Below are positions 42,023 through 50,573 of a stretch of DNA of 64,000 nt, piece by piece. The stretch's first letter is position 1. The number at the start of each line of letters is the position of its first letter. Origin of the DNA: UBA8231 sp036011085 (GTDB lineage: Bacteria; Latescibacterota; UBA2968; UBA8231); contig DASCMS010000156.1 in NCBI GenBank assembly GCA_036011085.1, positions 1 to 64,000 on the forward strand. The letters run 5' to 3'. Under the pieces are notes generated by a model. It saw nothing but the letters and a program-made list of their open reading frames with translations, did no database searches and was not told where the DNA came from. The position numbers and the translations under genes were made by a program.

Positions 42023-42870
42023 GTGCAGAAGAGGCGGCTCCGCCTGCCACTGCCGGGGGCAGCGCCTGCGAGGCGTGCCCCGCCCACCACGCCGGAAACC
42101 TGATCCGTCTCGGCGTGAACATGGCCAACTGGGATTTCGTTGTGGCCCTGGCGGGCAATCCGAATACCGGCAAGACGACGGTCTTCAACGCCCTCACCGG
42201 GTTGCGTCAGCACACGGGCAACTGGCCCGGCAAGACCGTCGTCCGCGCCGAGGGTGGGTTCGCCTACGCCGGGGGGCGCTACAAACTTGTGGATCTGCCC
42301 GGCACGTACTCGCTGCTGTCCACCAGCGACGACGAGGAAGTGGCACGCGACTTCATCCTCTTCGGCAGCCCGGATGTGACCGTCGTCGTCGTCGATGCCA
42401 CCGTGCTCGAGCGCAACCTCAATCTGGTGTTGCAGGTGCTGGAGATCACCGATCGCGCCGTCATCTGTCTCAACCTGATGGATGAGGTGCAGCGCCGCGG
42501 CATGGAAGTGGACGACCGCAGACTCGCCCGTGACCTCGGTGTTCCCGTGGTGCCGACGGTAGCTCGCCGTGGCGAGGGAATACCGGAGCTGCTGCAGGCC
42601 GTGACCGACGTGGGCGCTGGCCACATCGTCTGCAAGCCACACCGGATCGAGTCGCCGCCAGGGCTGAAGGAAGCCCTCGGCGAGTTGACCGATGACGTGG
42701 TATCCGCTTTCCCCGGACTGCCCAACGCGCGCTGGGTGGCACTGCGGTTGCTGGAAGGAGACGCACGTATCGCTGAGGCGGTGCGTTCCGGAGAGATCGC
42801 CGATCTGGGACGCCATCTGTCGACCCGGGCCGCCTCTGAGACCGGGCCGGCACTGCAGGAGGCGAAGTGA
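42019..42870 (+). CDS. feoB: FeoB GTPase domain, separate polypeptide
   Basis: A 283-residue G protein corresponding to the cytoplasmic N-terminal domain of the ferrous iron transporter. G1 is GNPNTGKTT (46-54), DLPG is at 92-95 and NLMD at 152-155; TGNWPGKTV is the FeoB switch I signature. A helical GDI-like part follows (about 205-280). An N-terminal extension carries C17 and C20 and two histidines. The protein stops before any membrane helix, and the permease part is the next gene. Confidence 0.92.
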   Translation: MSAEEAAPPATAGGSACEACPAHHAGNLIRLGVNMANWDFVVALAGNPNTGKTTVFNALTGLRQHTGNWPGKTVVRAEGGFAYAGGRYKLVDLPGTYSLLSTSDDEEVARDFILFGSPDVTVVVVDATVLERNLNLVLQVLEITDRAVICLNLMDEVQRRGMEVDDRRLARDLGVPVVPTVARRGEGIPELLQAVTDVGAGHIVCKPHRIESPPGLKEALGELTDDVVSAFPGLPNARWVALRLLEGDARIAEAVRSGEIADLGRHLSTRAASETGPALQEAK

Positions 42871-44294
42871 TGCCGGAGCAAGCAGAACCCGAACAGATTC
42901 TCGAGCGTGTGGGATCCGTGCGCTGGAAAGCAGGCCGCAACTTCCACGACGAGCTCGTCGAGTCGATCTACACCGATGCCGCCCGTATCGCCGACCGGGC
43001 AGTTACCCGCAAGGGCGAGCGCGGACGCTTCGACATGGACCGTTCCATCGACAGGCTCGTGACCAGCCGTTGGCTCGGCTTTCCGTTGATGCTGCTCATG
43101 CTGACCGTCGTGTTCTGGTTGACCATCGAGGGGGCCAACTATCCGTCAGCGATGCTGGCGACACTGCTGGTGGAAACGATCCACCCGGCCCTCAACAGTG
43201 GGGCTGAGAGCATCGGCGCGCCCTGGTGGTTGAGTGGCCTGCTCATCGATGGGATTTATCTGGCCATGGCCTGGGTGATCAGTGTCATGCTGCCACCGAT
43301 GGCGATCTTCTTCCCGCTGTTTACCCTGTTGGAGGACTTCGGCTATCTGCCCCGCGTCGCCTTCAACCTGGACGGCCTGTTCCGCCGCGCCGGAGCCCAT
43401 GGGAAGCAGGCGCTGACCATGGCCATGGGCTTTGGCTGCAACGCCGCCGCCATCGTGTCGACACGTGTCATCGACAGCCCGCGGGAGCGCCTCATCGCCA
43501 TCATCACCAACAATTTCGCTCTGTGCAATGGTCGCTGGCCGACGCAGATCCTGGTGGCCACCATCTTCATCGGTGGGCTCGTGCCGGCCCATCTGGCGGG
43601 TCTGGTCTCCGCTGGCGCCGTGGTGGGCGTCGCCGTGCTGGGGATCTTTCTGACCTTCGTCGTCTCCTGGGCCCTGTCGCGTACGGTGCTGAAGGGCGAG
43701 GCCTCCGCCTTCAGCCTGGAGCTGCCCCCGTACCGGCCTCCCCAGATCCTGCGCACGATCTACACTTCGGTGATCGACCGCACCCTCATCGTCCTGTGGC
43801 GGGCCGTCATCTTCGCCGTGCCTGCCGGCGCCCTGATCTGGCTGGTGTCGAATGTTCACGTCGCCGGGAGGAGCCTGGCCGAACACTTCATCGATCTCAC
43901 CGGCCCCTTCGGAGCCTTTCTCGGCCTCAACGGAGTCATCCTGCTGGCCTACGTGGTGGCCATCCCCGCCAACGAGATCGTCATTCCCACGATCCTGATG
44001 CTGACGGTGCTCAACGCGCGGATCACCGGCGCCGGAGAGGGAGCGGGAGTGATGTTCGAGCCCGACTCGCTCGCAGCCAACGCCGACGTGCTGCGCGCCG
44101 GTGGATGGACATTGCTGACGGCGGTGAACCTGATGCTGTTCAGCCTGGTTCACAACCCCTGTTCGACGACGATCTACACCATCTACCGTGAGACGAGGAG
44201 CGCCAGGTGGACGGTGGTTGCATCCCTGCTGCCGGTGGTCATGGGCTTCGTTCTGTGCTTCGTCGTTGCCCTGGTGTGGCGTCTGCTCACATGA
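42870..44294 (+). CDS. feoB: FeoB permease domain, separate polypeptide
   Basis: A 474-residue membrane protein equal to the C-terminal part of FeoB: two Gate domains (PPMAIFFPLFTLLEDFGYLPRVAF and the later NPCSTTIYTIYRET), the FGCNAAAIVSTRVIDS segment and about ten helices. AGGAGG lies seven bases before the ATG, whose first base is the last base of the GTPase stop (TGATG), so the two halves are made together. The separation is a real stop codon, not a frameshift, because each half has its own start and ribosome-binding site. Confidence 0.92.
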   Translation: MPEQAEPEQILERVGSVRWKAGRNFHDELVESIYTDAARIADRAVTRKGERGRFDMDRSIDRLVTSRWLGFPLMLLMLTVVFWLTIEGANYPSAMLATLLVETIHPALNSGAESIGAPWWLSGLLIDGIYLAMAWVISVMLPPMAIFFPLFTLLEDFGYLPRVAFNLDGLFRRAGAHGKQALTMAMGFGCNAAAIVSTRVIDSPRERLIAIITNNFALCNGRWPTQILVATIFIGGLVPAHLAGLVSAGAVVGVAVLGIFLTFVVSWALSRTVLKGEASAFSLELPPYRPPQILRTIYTSVIDRTLIVLWRAVIFAVPAGALIWLVSNVHVAGRSLAEHFIDLTGPFGAFLGLNGVILLAYVVAIPANEIVIPTILMLTVLNARITGAGEGAGVMFEPDSLAANADVLRAGGWTLLTAVNLMLFSLVHNPCSTTIYTIYRETRSARWTVVASLLPVVMGFVLCFVVALVWRLLT

Positions 44295-44457
44295 CAGGCC
44301 AGGAACTGCTACTACCGACGATTCAATATGGAAACCGGTGGCCTCGAGAATCGAGACCCGTAGTCTGAATGTCAGATGAGCCAGTGACTCCGGTTGCCCC
44401 GAAATGGGCGGGGCGCGTGCACAAGTGGAAGCGGTCCGCCAACGAGGCGACAGGCTC

Positions 44458-44889
44458 ATGACGGTCACCTACCGAAGCGACCTCGACGGTGTAGATTGGG
44501 AGGCGCTGAAGCAAGATCTCATCGCCGATGACTTCCACAACGGTCGGACCACGGCGCAAGTGCGGACCTCATTCGAGAACAGCGGCGCCGTCGCCATGGG
44601 ATTCGAGGGTGATCGGTGTATTGCCAACGGTCGACTGCTGAGTGACGGTGTGGGCAATGCCTACGTCATCGATGTATGGACGAAGAGCGCCTACCGCCGG
44701 CAGGGCATCGCTCGGACAATCATGCACATGCTGATCTCGACGGTTCCGGGACAGCACATCTATCTGCAGACCGATGATGCCAGCGGGTTCTATGAGAAAC
44801 TGGGATTCGTCGAACAGCCCAAGGGTATGATGTTCATCGCCGGACGGTATCTCAACCGCCGAGCGGGCACCACGTCAACAGGAGCGTGA
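44458..44889 (+). CDS. GNAT-family N-acetyltransferase
   Basis: A 143-residue protein with the acetyl-CoA-binding motif in YRRQGIARTIMHML and the C-terminal DASGFYEKLGFVE segment. ATG 44458 is preferred over an upstream start because the conserved first strand begins at MTVTYRSD. Its stop overlaps the next gene (TGATG). The acceptor is unknown. The 160 bases upstream hold no gene I can support. Confidence 0.85.
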   Translation: MTVTYRSDLDGVDWEALKQDLIADDFHNGRTTAQVRTSFENSGAVAMGFEGDRCIANGRLLSDGVGNAYVIDVWTKSAYRRQGIARTIMHMLISTVPGQHIYLQTDDASGFYEKLGFVEQPKGMMFIAGRYLNRRAGTTSTGA

Positions 44890-45698
44890 TGGACACCAGG
44901 AAGTATCCGGCTACGCCACGACATCAGGCTCTGCTCCAGGCCATCGCCTCCTACTACGAACACGATTCGCGAGTTCTTGCCCTGTCCGTCTTCGGCTCGC
45001 TCAGCCGCGGCGACTGGGATGAGTTCTCCGACCTCGATCTCGATGTTGTGCTGGCCGACGGTATGCAGCTCGTCGCCACCGAGGAGCTGCATCAACTGTG
45101 CGAGGTGCTGCACGAGGAGCGGTGTGCCGCCATCGTCCCCTCAGGACAGGAGGCCGGTGACGTGCTCTTCGAGTCACTGATGCAGATGTCGGTGCGGTAC
45201 CATACCCTCGAGACGACCAACTGGAAAATCGTCGACAGTCTTCAGGTCCTGGTCGGCAGCATTGATACGGCCACCGTCGCGGCTGCGGGTCGGACGAACC
45301 GCCCGACAGAGAAGACTGCGCCTCGGGACCTGCTGGACCGGTTGCTGCGTTGTGTCGCCCTCGTCGACACCAACCTGCAACGAGGTTGCCTCTGGGAAGC
45401 CGAGGAGTCGCTCCATCGCACCCGACAGGGGTTCATGGAACTGTACTGCCTGGCCCGAGGCGGCCAGCGCCCGGAGAAGTTCTTCCAGACAGATGCGGAT
45501 GACGGATGGCAGCACCAGCTCGCGCGGACGATCCCGCAACATGATCACCTGTCAATGCAAGCCGCGTTGAGGCAATGCATCGAGATCCTGGAACAGGATC
45601 TGGCGAGACTGGCAGATGGGCAGGCGAAGCTGGCAGGCGGTCATCGGGTCGTGTTGGCGAACATCCGGACACGACAGGGCTGGCCGACGGCGACCTGA
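44889..45698 (+). CDS. Nucleotidyltransferase-domain protein
   Basis: A 269-residue protein with the pol-beta-type nucleotidyltransferase signature FGSLSRGDWDEFSDLDLDVVL, containing the GS motif and catalytic DxD. The remainder is helical, like aminoglycoside nucleotidyltransferases. It is coupled to the acetyltransferase, a pairing often seen among drug- or metabolite-modifying enzymes, and precedes a MATE exporter. Resistance is possible but not shown. Confidence 0.78.
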   Translation: MDTRKYPATPRHQALLQAIASYYEHDSRVLALSVFGSLSRGDWDEFSDLDLDVVLADGMQLVATEELHQLCEVLHEERCAAIVPSGQEAGDVLFESLMQMSVRYHTLETTNWKIVDSLQVLVGSIDTATVAAAGRTNRPTEKTAPRDLLDRLLRCVALVDTNLQRGCLWEAEESLHRTRQGFMELYCLARGGQRPEKFFQTDADDGWQHQLARTIPQHDHLSMQAALRQCIEILEQDLARLADGQAKLAGGHRVVLANIRTRQGWPTAT

Positions 45699-45760
45699 GC
45701 GGCCCCAACGCTTGTCACCGGAACCGGCGACGGCGAGCTTAGGGGGTTTGGGAGACATCA

Positions 45761-47188
45761 TTGAGCGCGAAAGAGCCGGAAGCACCGGCGAACCCCATTG
45801 CGGCGATGCTCGGAGGGGGCGGCAAGAGCCGTGTCGCCGAGTTCGTCGCCGATCCCCGCAGAGCCGTCTGGAAGCTGTCGGTGCCCGTCATGGCGGGTAT
45901 GGCGATCCAGACGCTCTACAACATCGTCGACATGATCTTTGTCGGCCGTCTCGGCGGCGACGCCGTGGCGGCGTTGACCTTCAACATGCCCATCGGCTTC
46001 TTCGCCATGGGTGTGGCCTTCGGCCTCGGCACGGGGGCGACGAGTGTCATCGCCCGCTTCATTGGCGCCGACGACAAGAAATCCGCCGACAACGCCGCCG
46101 AGCACGCCCTGCTCGTGGCGCTGGGGTTTGGTGTTCTGGCCGTGGTCGGCGCTCTGTGGTTCAAGGTGCAGATCTTCGCGATGCTCGGCGCTGAAGGGGA
46201 GGTGCTGCGCCTGGCGACGCAGTATTTCGAGGTCGTCGTGCTCAGCTTCCTGTTCCAGATCCTCAATGTCACCTTCCGCTCGATCATGGGTGGCGAAGGC
46301 GACACACGCACACCCCTGGCTCTGCAGGGAACCGGCACGCTGCTCAATATCGTCCTCGATCCGATCTTCATTTTCTGGCTCGACATGGGAGTACGAGGGG
46401 CGGCGCTGGCCACCGTGGCCAGCCAGATCGTCGTATTCATCGCGTTCATCCTCTACATCTTCGTCCGCAAGGGGACGTATGTGGAGTTCCGCTTCGCTGA
46501 CTTCAAGCCGTCGGCACGAATCACAGCGGACATCCTCAACGTCGGGCTGCCGGCGTCAGCGTCCATGGTCATTATGTCGGTGGGAGGCATGTTCTACAAC
46601 CGCATCGTCTCCGCTTTCGGCGCCCAGGCCGTGGCCGGTCTGGGGATCGGGGGCCGCATGGATGCCGTCTTCTTCCTGCCGATCTTTGCCCTGGCCACCA
46701 GCCAGGTGACGCTCGCGGGCATGTTTGTCGGGGCCAGACGGCCAGACCTGATACGGGAGACGGTCATCTACACGATCCTGCGCGCCGAGATCTTCGCTGT
46801 GGCCCTTGGCGTGCTCTTCTGGATCTTTGCGCCGCAATTATCGGGATGGTTTACCGAAGATCCGGTGATCATCGGTATCGCTGCCGAATACGTGCGCGTC
46901 ATCTCCTGTGCCTTCCCTTTCATCACCATCGGCATCATCAGCGGCCGTGTGTTTCAGGGGCTCGGCAGTGGCATGCCAGGACTGCTGCTGACAGCCCTGC
47001 GGATCGTGTTGATCTCGGTACCGCTGGCGTGGATCCTCACACAGGTCTTCGACTATGGCCTGCGGGCGGTGTGGATCTCCTTCGCTGTGTCAGGGTTTTT
47101 CACGTCCATCGTTGCCGTGGCGTGGGTGCATCTGCGGCTGCGACGCGTCGAAGCAGATCTGCAGGGGCGGGGGCCGGCTGGTTCCTAG
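45761..47188 (+). CDS. MATE-family efflux transporter
   Basis: A 475-residue protein with twelve hydrophobic segments and MATE family signatures: VWKLSVPVMAGMAIQTLYNIVDMIFVGRLGGDAVAA in the first half and VGLPASASMVIM at the start of the second half. It exports cationic compounds with Na+ or H+ exchange. The TTG start is supported by GGGAG about nine bases upstream. It resembles the NorM/DinF-like group; the substrate is unknown. Confidence 0.93.
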   Translation: MSAKEPEAPANPIAAMLGGGGKSRVAEFVADPRRAVWKLSVPVMAGMAIQTLYNIVDMIFVGRLGGDAVAALTFNMPIGFFAMGVAFGLGTGATSVIARFIGADDKKSADNAAEHALLVALGFGVLAVVGALWFKVQIFAMLGAEGEVLRLATQYFEVVVLSFLFQILNVTFRSIMGGEGDTRTPLALQGTGTLLNIVLDPIFIFWLDMGVRGAALATVASQIVVFIAFILYIFVRKGTYVEFRFADFKPSARITADILNVGLPASASMVIMSVGGMFYNRIVSAFGAQAVAGLGIGGRMDAVFFLPIFALATSQVTLAGMFVGARRPDLIRETVIYTILRAEIFAVALGVLFWIFAPQLSGWFTEDPVIIGIAAEYVRVISCAFPFITIGIISGRVFQGLGSGMPGLLLTALRIVLISVPLAWILTQVFDYGLRAVWISFAVSGFFTSIVAVAWVHLRLRRVEADLQGRGPAGS

Positions 47189-47339
47189 TTGTGGTCTAGA
47201 CCTACCGCTGGCTCGCTGACCCGCGTTGCAGGGGTCGTCCCCACCAGGCGCTTCCGTCAGGCTCCCGAGATTCTGCTGGCACGGCCCTTTCTCGACGTAT
47301 CTCTCTGGTGTACCACCCCCCCTGTCGTCTAGCTTCTCG

Positions 47340-47632
47340 CCGGAACCCCCGAAAGCCAGACGGTGCTGCCGCGCTGGAGGTGTTCGCTCCAGGACGGTTC
47401 GACGTAGCACTCATCGATCTGGGAATCCCCACCGTCGCCGGTGACAAGGTCGCCGCCGACATGCGCCTGCTGGATCCGGCCCTGGTGGCGGTGCTGGTCA
47501 CCGGTTGCGTCATGGAAGAGGATGACCCCCGTCTGGCAACCTTCGACCTTTTACCTTCAGAAGCCGGTGCTTGGACAAGCCCTGGACAGGATCGTCGCCG
47601 AGGCGATCGCGTTACACGATTCGCGGTCGTGA
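47340..47632 (+). pseudogene. Frameshifted relic of a response-regulator receiver domain
   Basis: In one frame the sequence reads DGAAALEVFAPGRFDVALID with the phosphoacceptor aspartate, then LGIPTVAGDKVAADM and LVAVLVTGC. Near 47550 it must shift by one base to continue as FYLQKPVLGQALDRIVAEAI, which supplies the conserved Lys-Pro and last helix. The first strand and acidic pocket (DD) are missing. A one-base frameshift plus 5' truncation marks it as a decayed receiver, perhaps once the end of a hybrid kinase. Confidence 0.75.
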
Positions 47633-47650
47633 TCGGTATGTTGGCAGCGC

Positions 47651-48582
47651 CTACTCGCTGAACAGTCGGACATAGGGCTGGTAGACAAAGCGTCGATTTC
47701 GGGCGTGCCCCGTGACCTCGTCCAGAACCCCTATCTGAACGAGACGGACGACCAGGTTGTTTGCCGCCGCGTACCCCGTGTCATTCGTCTCTTGCACATC
47801 AGAGACTGACACGATGGGCCGGTCGAACAGCGATTCCAATACCCTGTGCCCATTGGCGGCGGCGCGCCCGAGGTTCGCAGTGATGGCGGCACGGTGCTCT
47901 TCACGAAGCGCCAGGATCTGTCGAGCCGTGTCGGTGGCTTCATTGCTTACTTCCACGACACCACGCAGGAAGAACTCCAACCAGCCTTCCCAGTCTCCGT
48001 CATCACGTACAGCCTGCAGGCGATCATAGTATGCCTGCCGGTGCCTCTTGAAGTAGTGCGACAGATAGAGCACTGGCTTCAGCAGGACGCCCTGCTCAGT
48101 CAGCAGGAACGTAATCAGCAGTCGTCCGATGCGGCCGTTGCCGTCGAGAAATGGATGAATGGTCTCGAACTGACCGTGTGCGAGTCCGATTCTCACGAGC
48201 ATTGGCAGGTCGTCTGTCTTGTGCAGGAATCTCTCGAGCTGTCCGAGTGATTCAGGAACCAACTCCGGTGGCGGTGGCACATAAAGGGCGTCCGCCAACG
48301 TATAACCAGCCGGCCCGATCCAGTTCTGCGACTGGCGCATCTCGCCCGGTGTCAGCCGGCCTCCGCGGACCCCCTCGACAATACCGCCTCTTTGCGTACA
48401 TACATGAATACAAAGAGGTCAGGATTAGGCAATGTCCCCACAGTGCCGTCCAGTCGTCCCAATGCCCTGCCAGCCTGTGACAGGAGACCCTGAAGCGCAG
48501 TCAAGGCAACAGGAGGATGTGGCGGCAGGGGCGCGGCGTATATGTTTCGCTGCTGATAGTATAGCTCAGTTTCCCATCCATA
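47651..48582 (-). pseudogene. Fic-family protein gene with internal deletion and frame change
   Basis: The 3' part (from ATG 48340) encodes 229 residues with the intact Fic motif HPFLDGNGRIGR and RQSQNWIG. Upstream in another frame, 48582-48352 encodes the normal Fic N terminus (AAPLPPHPPV, ALGRLDGTVGTLPNPDLF, MYVRKEAVLS) and then a stop. The roughly 70 residues that normally lie between KEAVLS and RGxxLTPGE, including the inhibitory IEG motif, are absent, and the two parts are out of frame. The 229-residue fragment might still be made. Confidence 0.75.
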
Positions 48583-48729
48583 CTATTCGCAGCGTGGCAC
48601 ATGAAAGCAATCAGCGTCTTTGTTATCCATTAGGGATAACATGAGCCGAACCAATTCATCGCCACGCAGAGCGACAGCACGCCCAGCCTGCCGTATGCCG
48701 CTTGGCCCACCTGCGCCGCAGGTGGAGCA

Positions 48730-49101
48730 TCAGTTCGCCTCCGCCTTGCTGAGGGCGGCATTGACGGTCTCGATGAACTGCTCCACGCGAACCGGCTTTG
48801 GCAGGACAGCCTTCACGAAAGAGGGCAGTTCGTCATCGAGATCCTCCGTCCAGCCCGAGAAGATGATGACGGGAATCTCCTGGTCAAGATCCTTCATGGT
48901 GCCGATCAGGTCGCTGCCCGAGATGCTGTAGGGCATGCGCAAGTCAAGTATGACAAGGTCCACCGGTGGCCGCTGCAACGCCGCCAGCGCCTGCCAGGCA
49001 TTGGTGGCCTCGATGACGACGAAGTCGTGCTTCTTCAGGATGGTGACCACCAGCGCCCGTACCTGCTCATCGTCCTCAACAACCAGTACCGTGGCGCCCA
49101 T
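48730..49101 (-). CDS. Single-domain response regulator (receiver)
   Basis: A 123-residue receiver with no output domain. D10/D11 form the acidic pocket, D53 in LVILDLRMP is the phosphoacceptor, S82 in VIIFSGW and K102 in LPKP complete the active site. It is encoded alone; its kinase is not nearby. The CheY-like layout suggests it works through protein contacts. About 150 bases between it and the Fic relic hold nothing I can identify. Confidence 0.9.
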   Translation of the reverse strand: MGATVLVVEDDEQVRALVVTILKKHDFVVIEATNAWQALAALQRPPVDLVILDLRMPYSISGSDLIGTMKDLDQEIPVIIFSGWTEDLDDELPSFVKAVLPKPVRVEQFIETVNAALSKAEAN

Positions 49102-49278
49102 TCGATTCGTCCATCGATCTTTGGAGTGCGGTCAGTTCGCTGGAAAATAACCACTGCCCGCCCCGGGGCGATGGCCGAATGCGGAAGTATTGACCATTCT
49201 CGTTCGCTTTTGTCGGTATTTTGGTGACACTCCGCACCTCGTTGGGTGTTGTACTGGCTGAACGAACTGGATCGATCC

Positions 49279-49776
49279 ATGGACGTCGAAGCACTCTATG
49301 AGACCTACGGTCCCATGGTGTTGCGGCGATGCAGGCAGCTGCTGAAGGAGGAAAGCGACGCTCTCGACGCGACCCAGGACGTCTTTGTCCAGGTCCTGAG
49401 GCGCCGCGACCGCCTGACGGCGGAGTACCCCTCGAGCCTGCTCTACCGCATCGCCACGAATCTCTGTCTCAACCGCATCCGTGATCGGGGTCGCCGCCCC
49501 GAGACGGTGGACGATGAACTGGTCCACCGCGTTGCCGTGGCGGACGAGACCGAGTCGCGTGTGGCGGCGACCTCGGTACTCGGCAGGCTGTTCGGCGGCA
49601 GCCAGGAGTCGACTCGGACGATGGCGATCCTGCACTACGTGGACGGCATGACGCTCAAGGAAGTGGCCGACGAGGTTGGCATGTCGGTCTCTGGTGTGCG
49701 CAAGCGGCTGCGGGGCCTGCGGGCTCAGCTGCACGACCTGGTGAACGAGGAAGAAGGACTCGAGATGTCGACATGA
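49279..49776 (+). CDS. ECF-type RNA polymerase sigma factor
   Basis: A 165-residue sigma factor with region 2 (ALYETYGPMVLRRCRQLL, ATQDVFVQVL, YRIATNLCLNRIRDR) and region 4 (ILHYVDGMTLKEVADEVGMS followed by a helix-turn-helix ending RKRLRGLR). The ATG at 49279 matches where family members begin; an upstream GTG gives 11 more residues. It overlaps the next gene by four bases. The neighbour is a membrane protein of anti-sigma type, so its activity is probably held back until an envelope signal. Confidence 0.9.
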   Translation: MDVEALYETYGPMVLRRCRQLLKEESDALDATQDVFVQVLRRRDRLTAEYPSSLLYRIATNLCLNRIRDRGRRPETVDDELVHRVAVADETESRVAATSVLGRLFGGSQESTRTMAILHYVDGMTLKEVADEVGMSVSGVRKRLRGLRAQLHDLVNEEEGLEMST

Positions 49777-50573
49777 GTGCAACCGACGACCGCCCGACCC
49801 CGGTACCCATGTGGAAGCTGGAGCGCTTCGTCCTCGGTGAACTGCCGGCGGAGGAGCTGGCCCTCCTGCGTGACCGCGTGGAGGCCGACGCCGACCTGTG
49901 CCGTCAGGTGGAGACGCTGCGTCAGGGCGACGCCGATGTCCGCCTGCAGTACCCGGCGCCGTGGATGGCCCGACAGATCCTCGCGCGGGCCGCCGGGGTG
50001 GCACCGGCACGTTCGAGATGGAAACAAATCCGCTGGTCGCTGGCGCCGGTTGCGGCCGTGGCCCTGCTGGCCATCGTCGCCCTCCCGGGCCTGCGTGACG
50101 GTGAGTCGACCCGGATCAAGGGCCCAGGTGCGTCGCTCACCGTCCACCGCCGCACAGCAGACGGCAGCGAAGGCCTGCGCGATGGCAGCACCGCACAGAT
50201 GGGTGATCTGATTCGCCTGCAGTACGTCGCGGCGGGGGCAGCGTACGGTGCGATCCTGTCCGTCGACGGTCGCGGCGCGGTGACTCGACACCTGCCACTG
50301 CAGGGAGATACGTCGCCGCGGCTGGAGACCGGCGGGATCACCCCTCTCGAAACCGCCTACGAACTGGACGATGCCCCCCGGTGGGAGCGGTTCTTCCTCG
50401 TGACCGGCATGCAGCCCTTCTCCATCGAAACCGTGACGGCTGCCGCCAGAGCCGCAGCTGTGGAGTCGAAGACCGGTCCGGCCCCGGAAAGCCTCGACCT
50501 GCCCGAGGGACTCGAGCAGTCGGCCCTGACCCTGATCAAACTGGATCAGGCACCAGGCGCAGGAGCGCCATGA
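49773..50573 (+). CDS. Membrane-bound anti-sigma factor with DUF4384-like periplasmic domain
   Basis: A 266-residue protein. Residues 1-80 are cytoplasmic and helical (MWKLERFVLGELPAEELALL), as in anti-sigma domains, without a clear zinc motif. A membrane helix spans about 88-107. The periplasmic part contains GDLIRLQYVAAGAAYGAILSVDGRG, resembling the DUF4384 domain often found with caspase-like proteins. It is coupled to the sigma factor before it and the caspase-like gene after it by four-base overlaps. Confidence 0.8.
   Translation: MSATDDRPTPVPMWKLERFVLGELPAEELALLRDRVEADADLCRQVETLRQGDADVRLQYPAPWMARQILARAAGVAPARSRWKQIRWSLAPVAAVALLAIVALPGLRDGESTRIKGPGASLTVHRRTADGSEGLRDGSTAQMGDLIRLQYVAAGAAYGAILSVDGRGAVTRHLPLQGDTSPRLETGGITPLETAYELDDAPRWERFFLVTGMQPFSIETVTAAARAAAVESKTGPAPESLDLPEGLEQSALTLIKLDQAPGAGAP

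Noticed and set aside
44291..44368. 25-codon frame after the FeoB permease as a possible FeoC
   Set aside because: It has no FeoC-like composition or winged-helix pattern and is too short to support.
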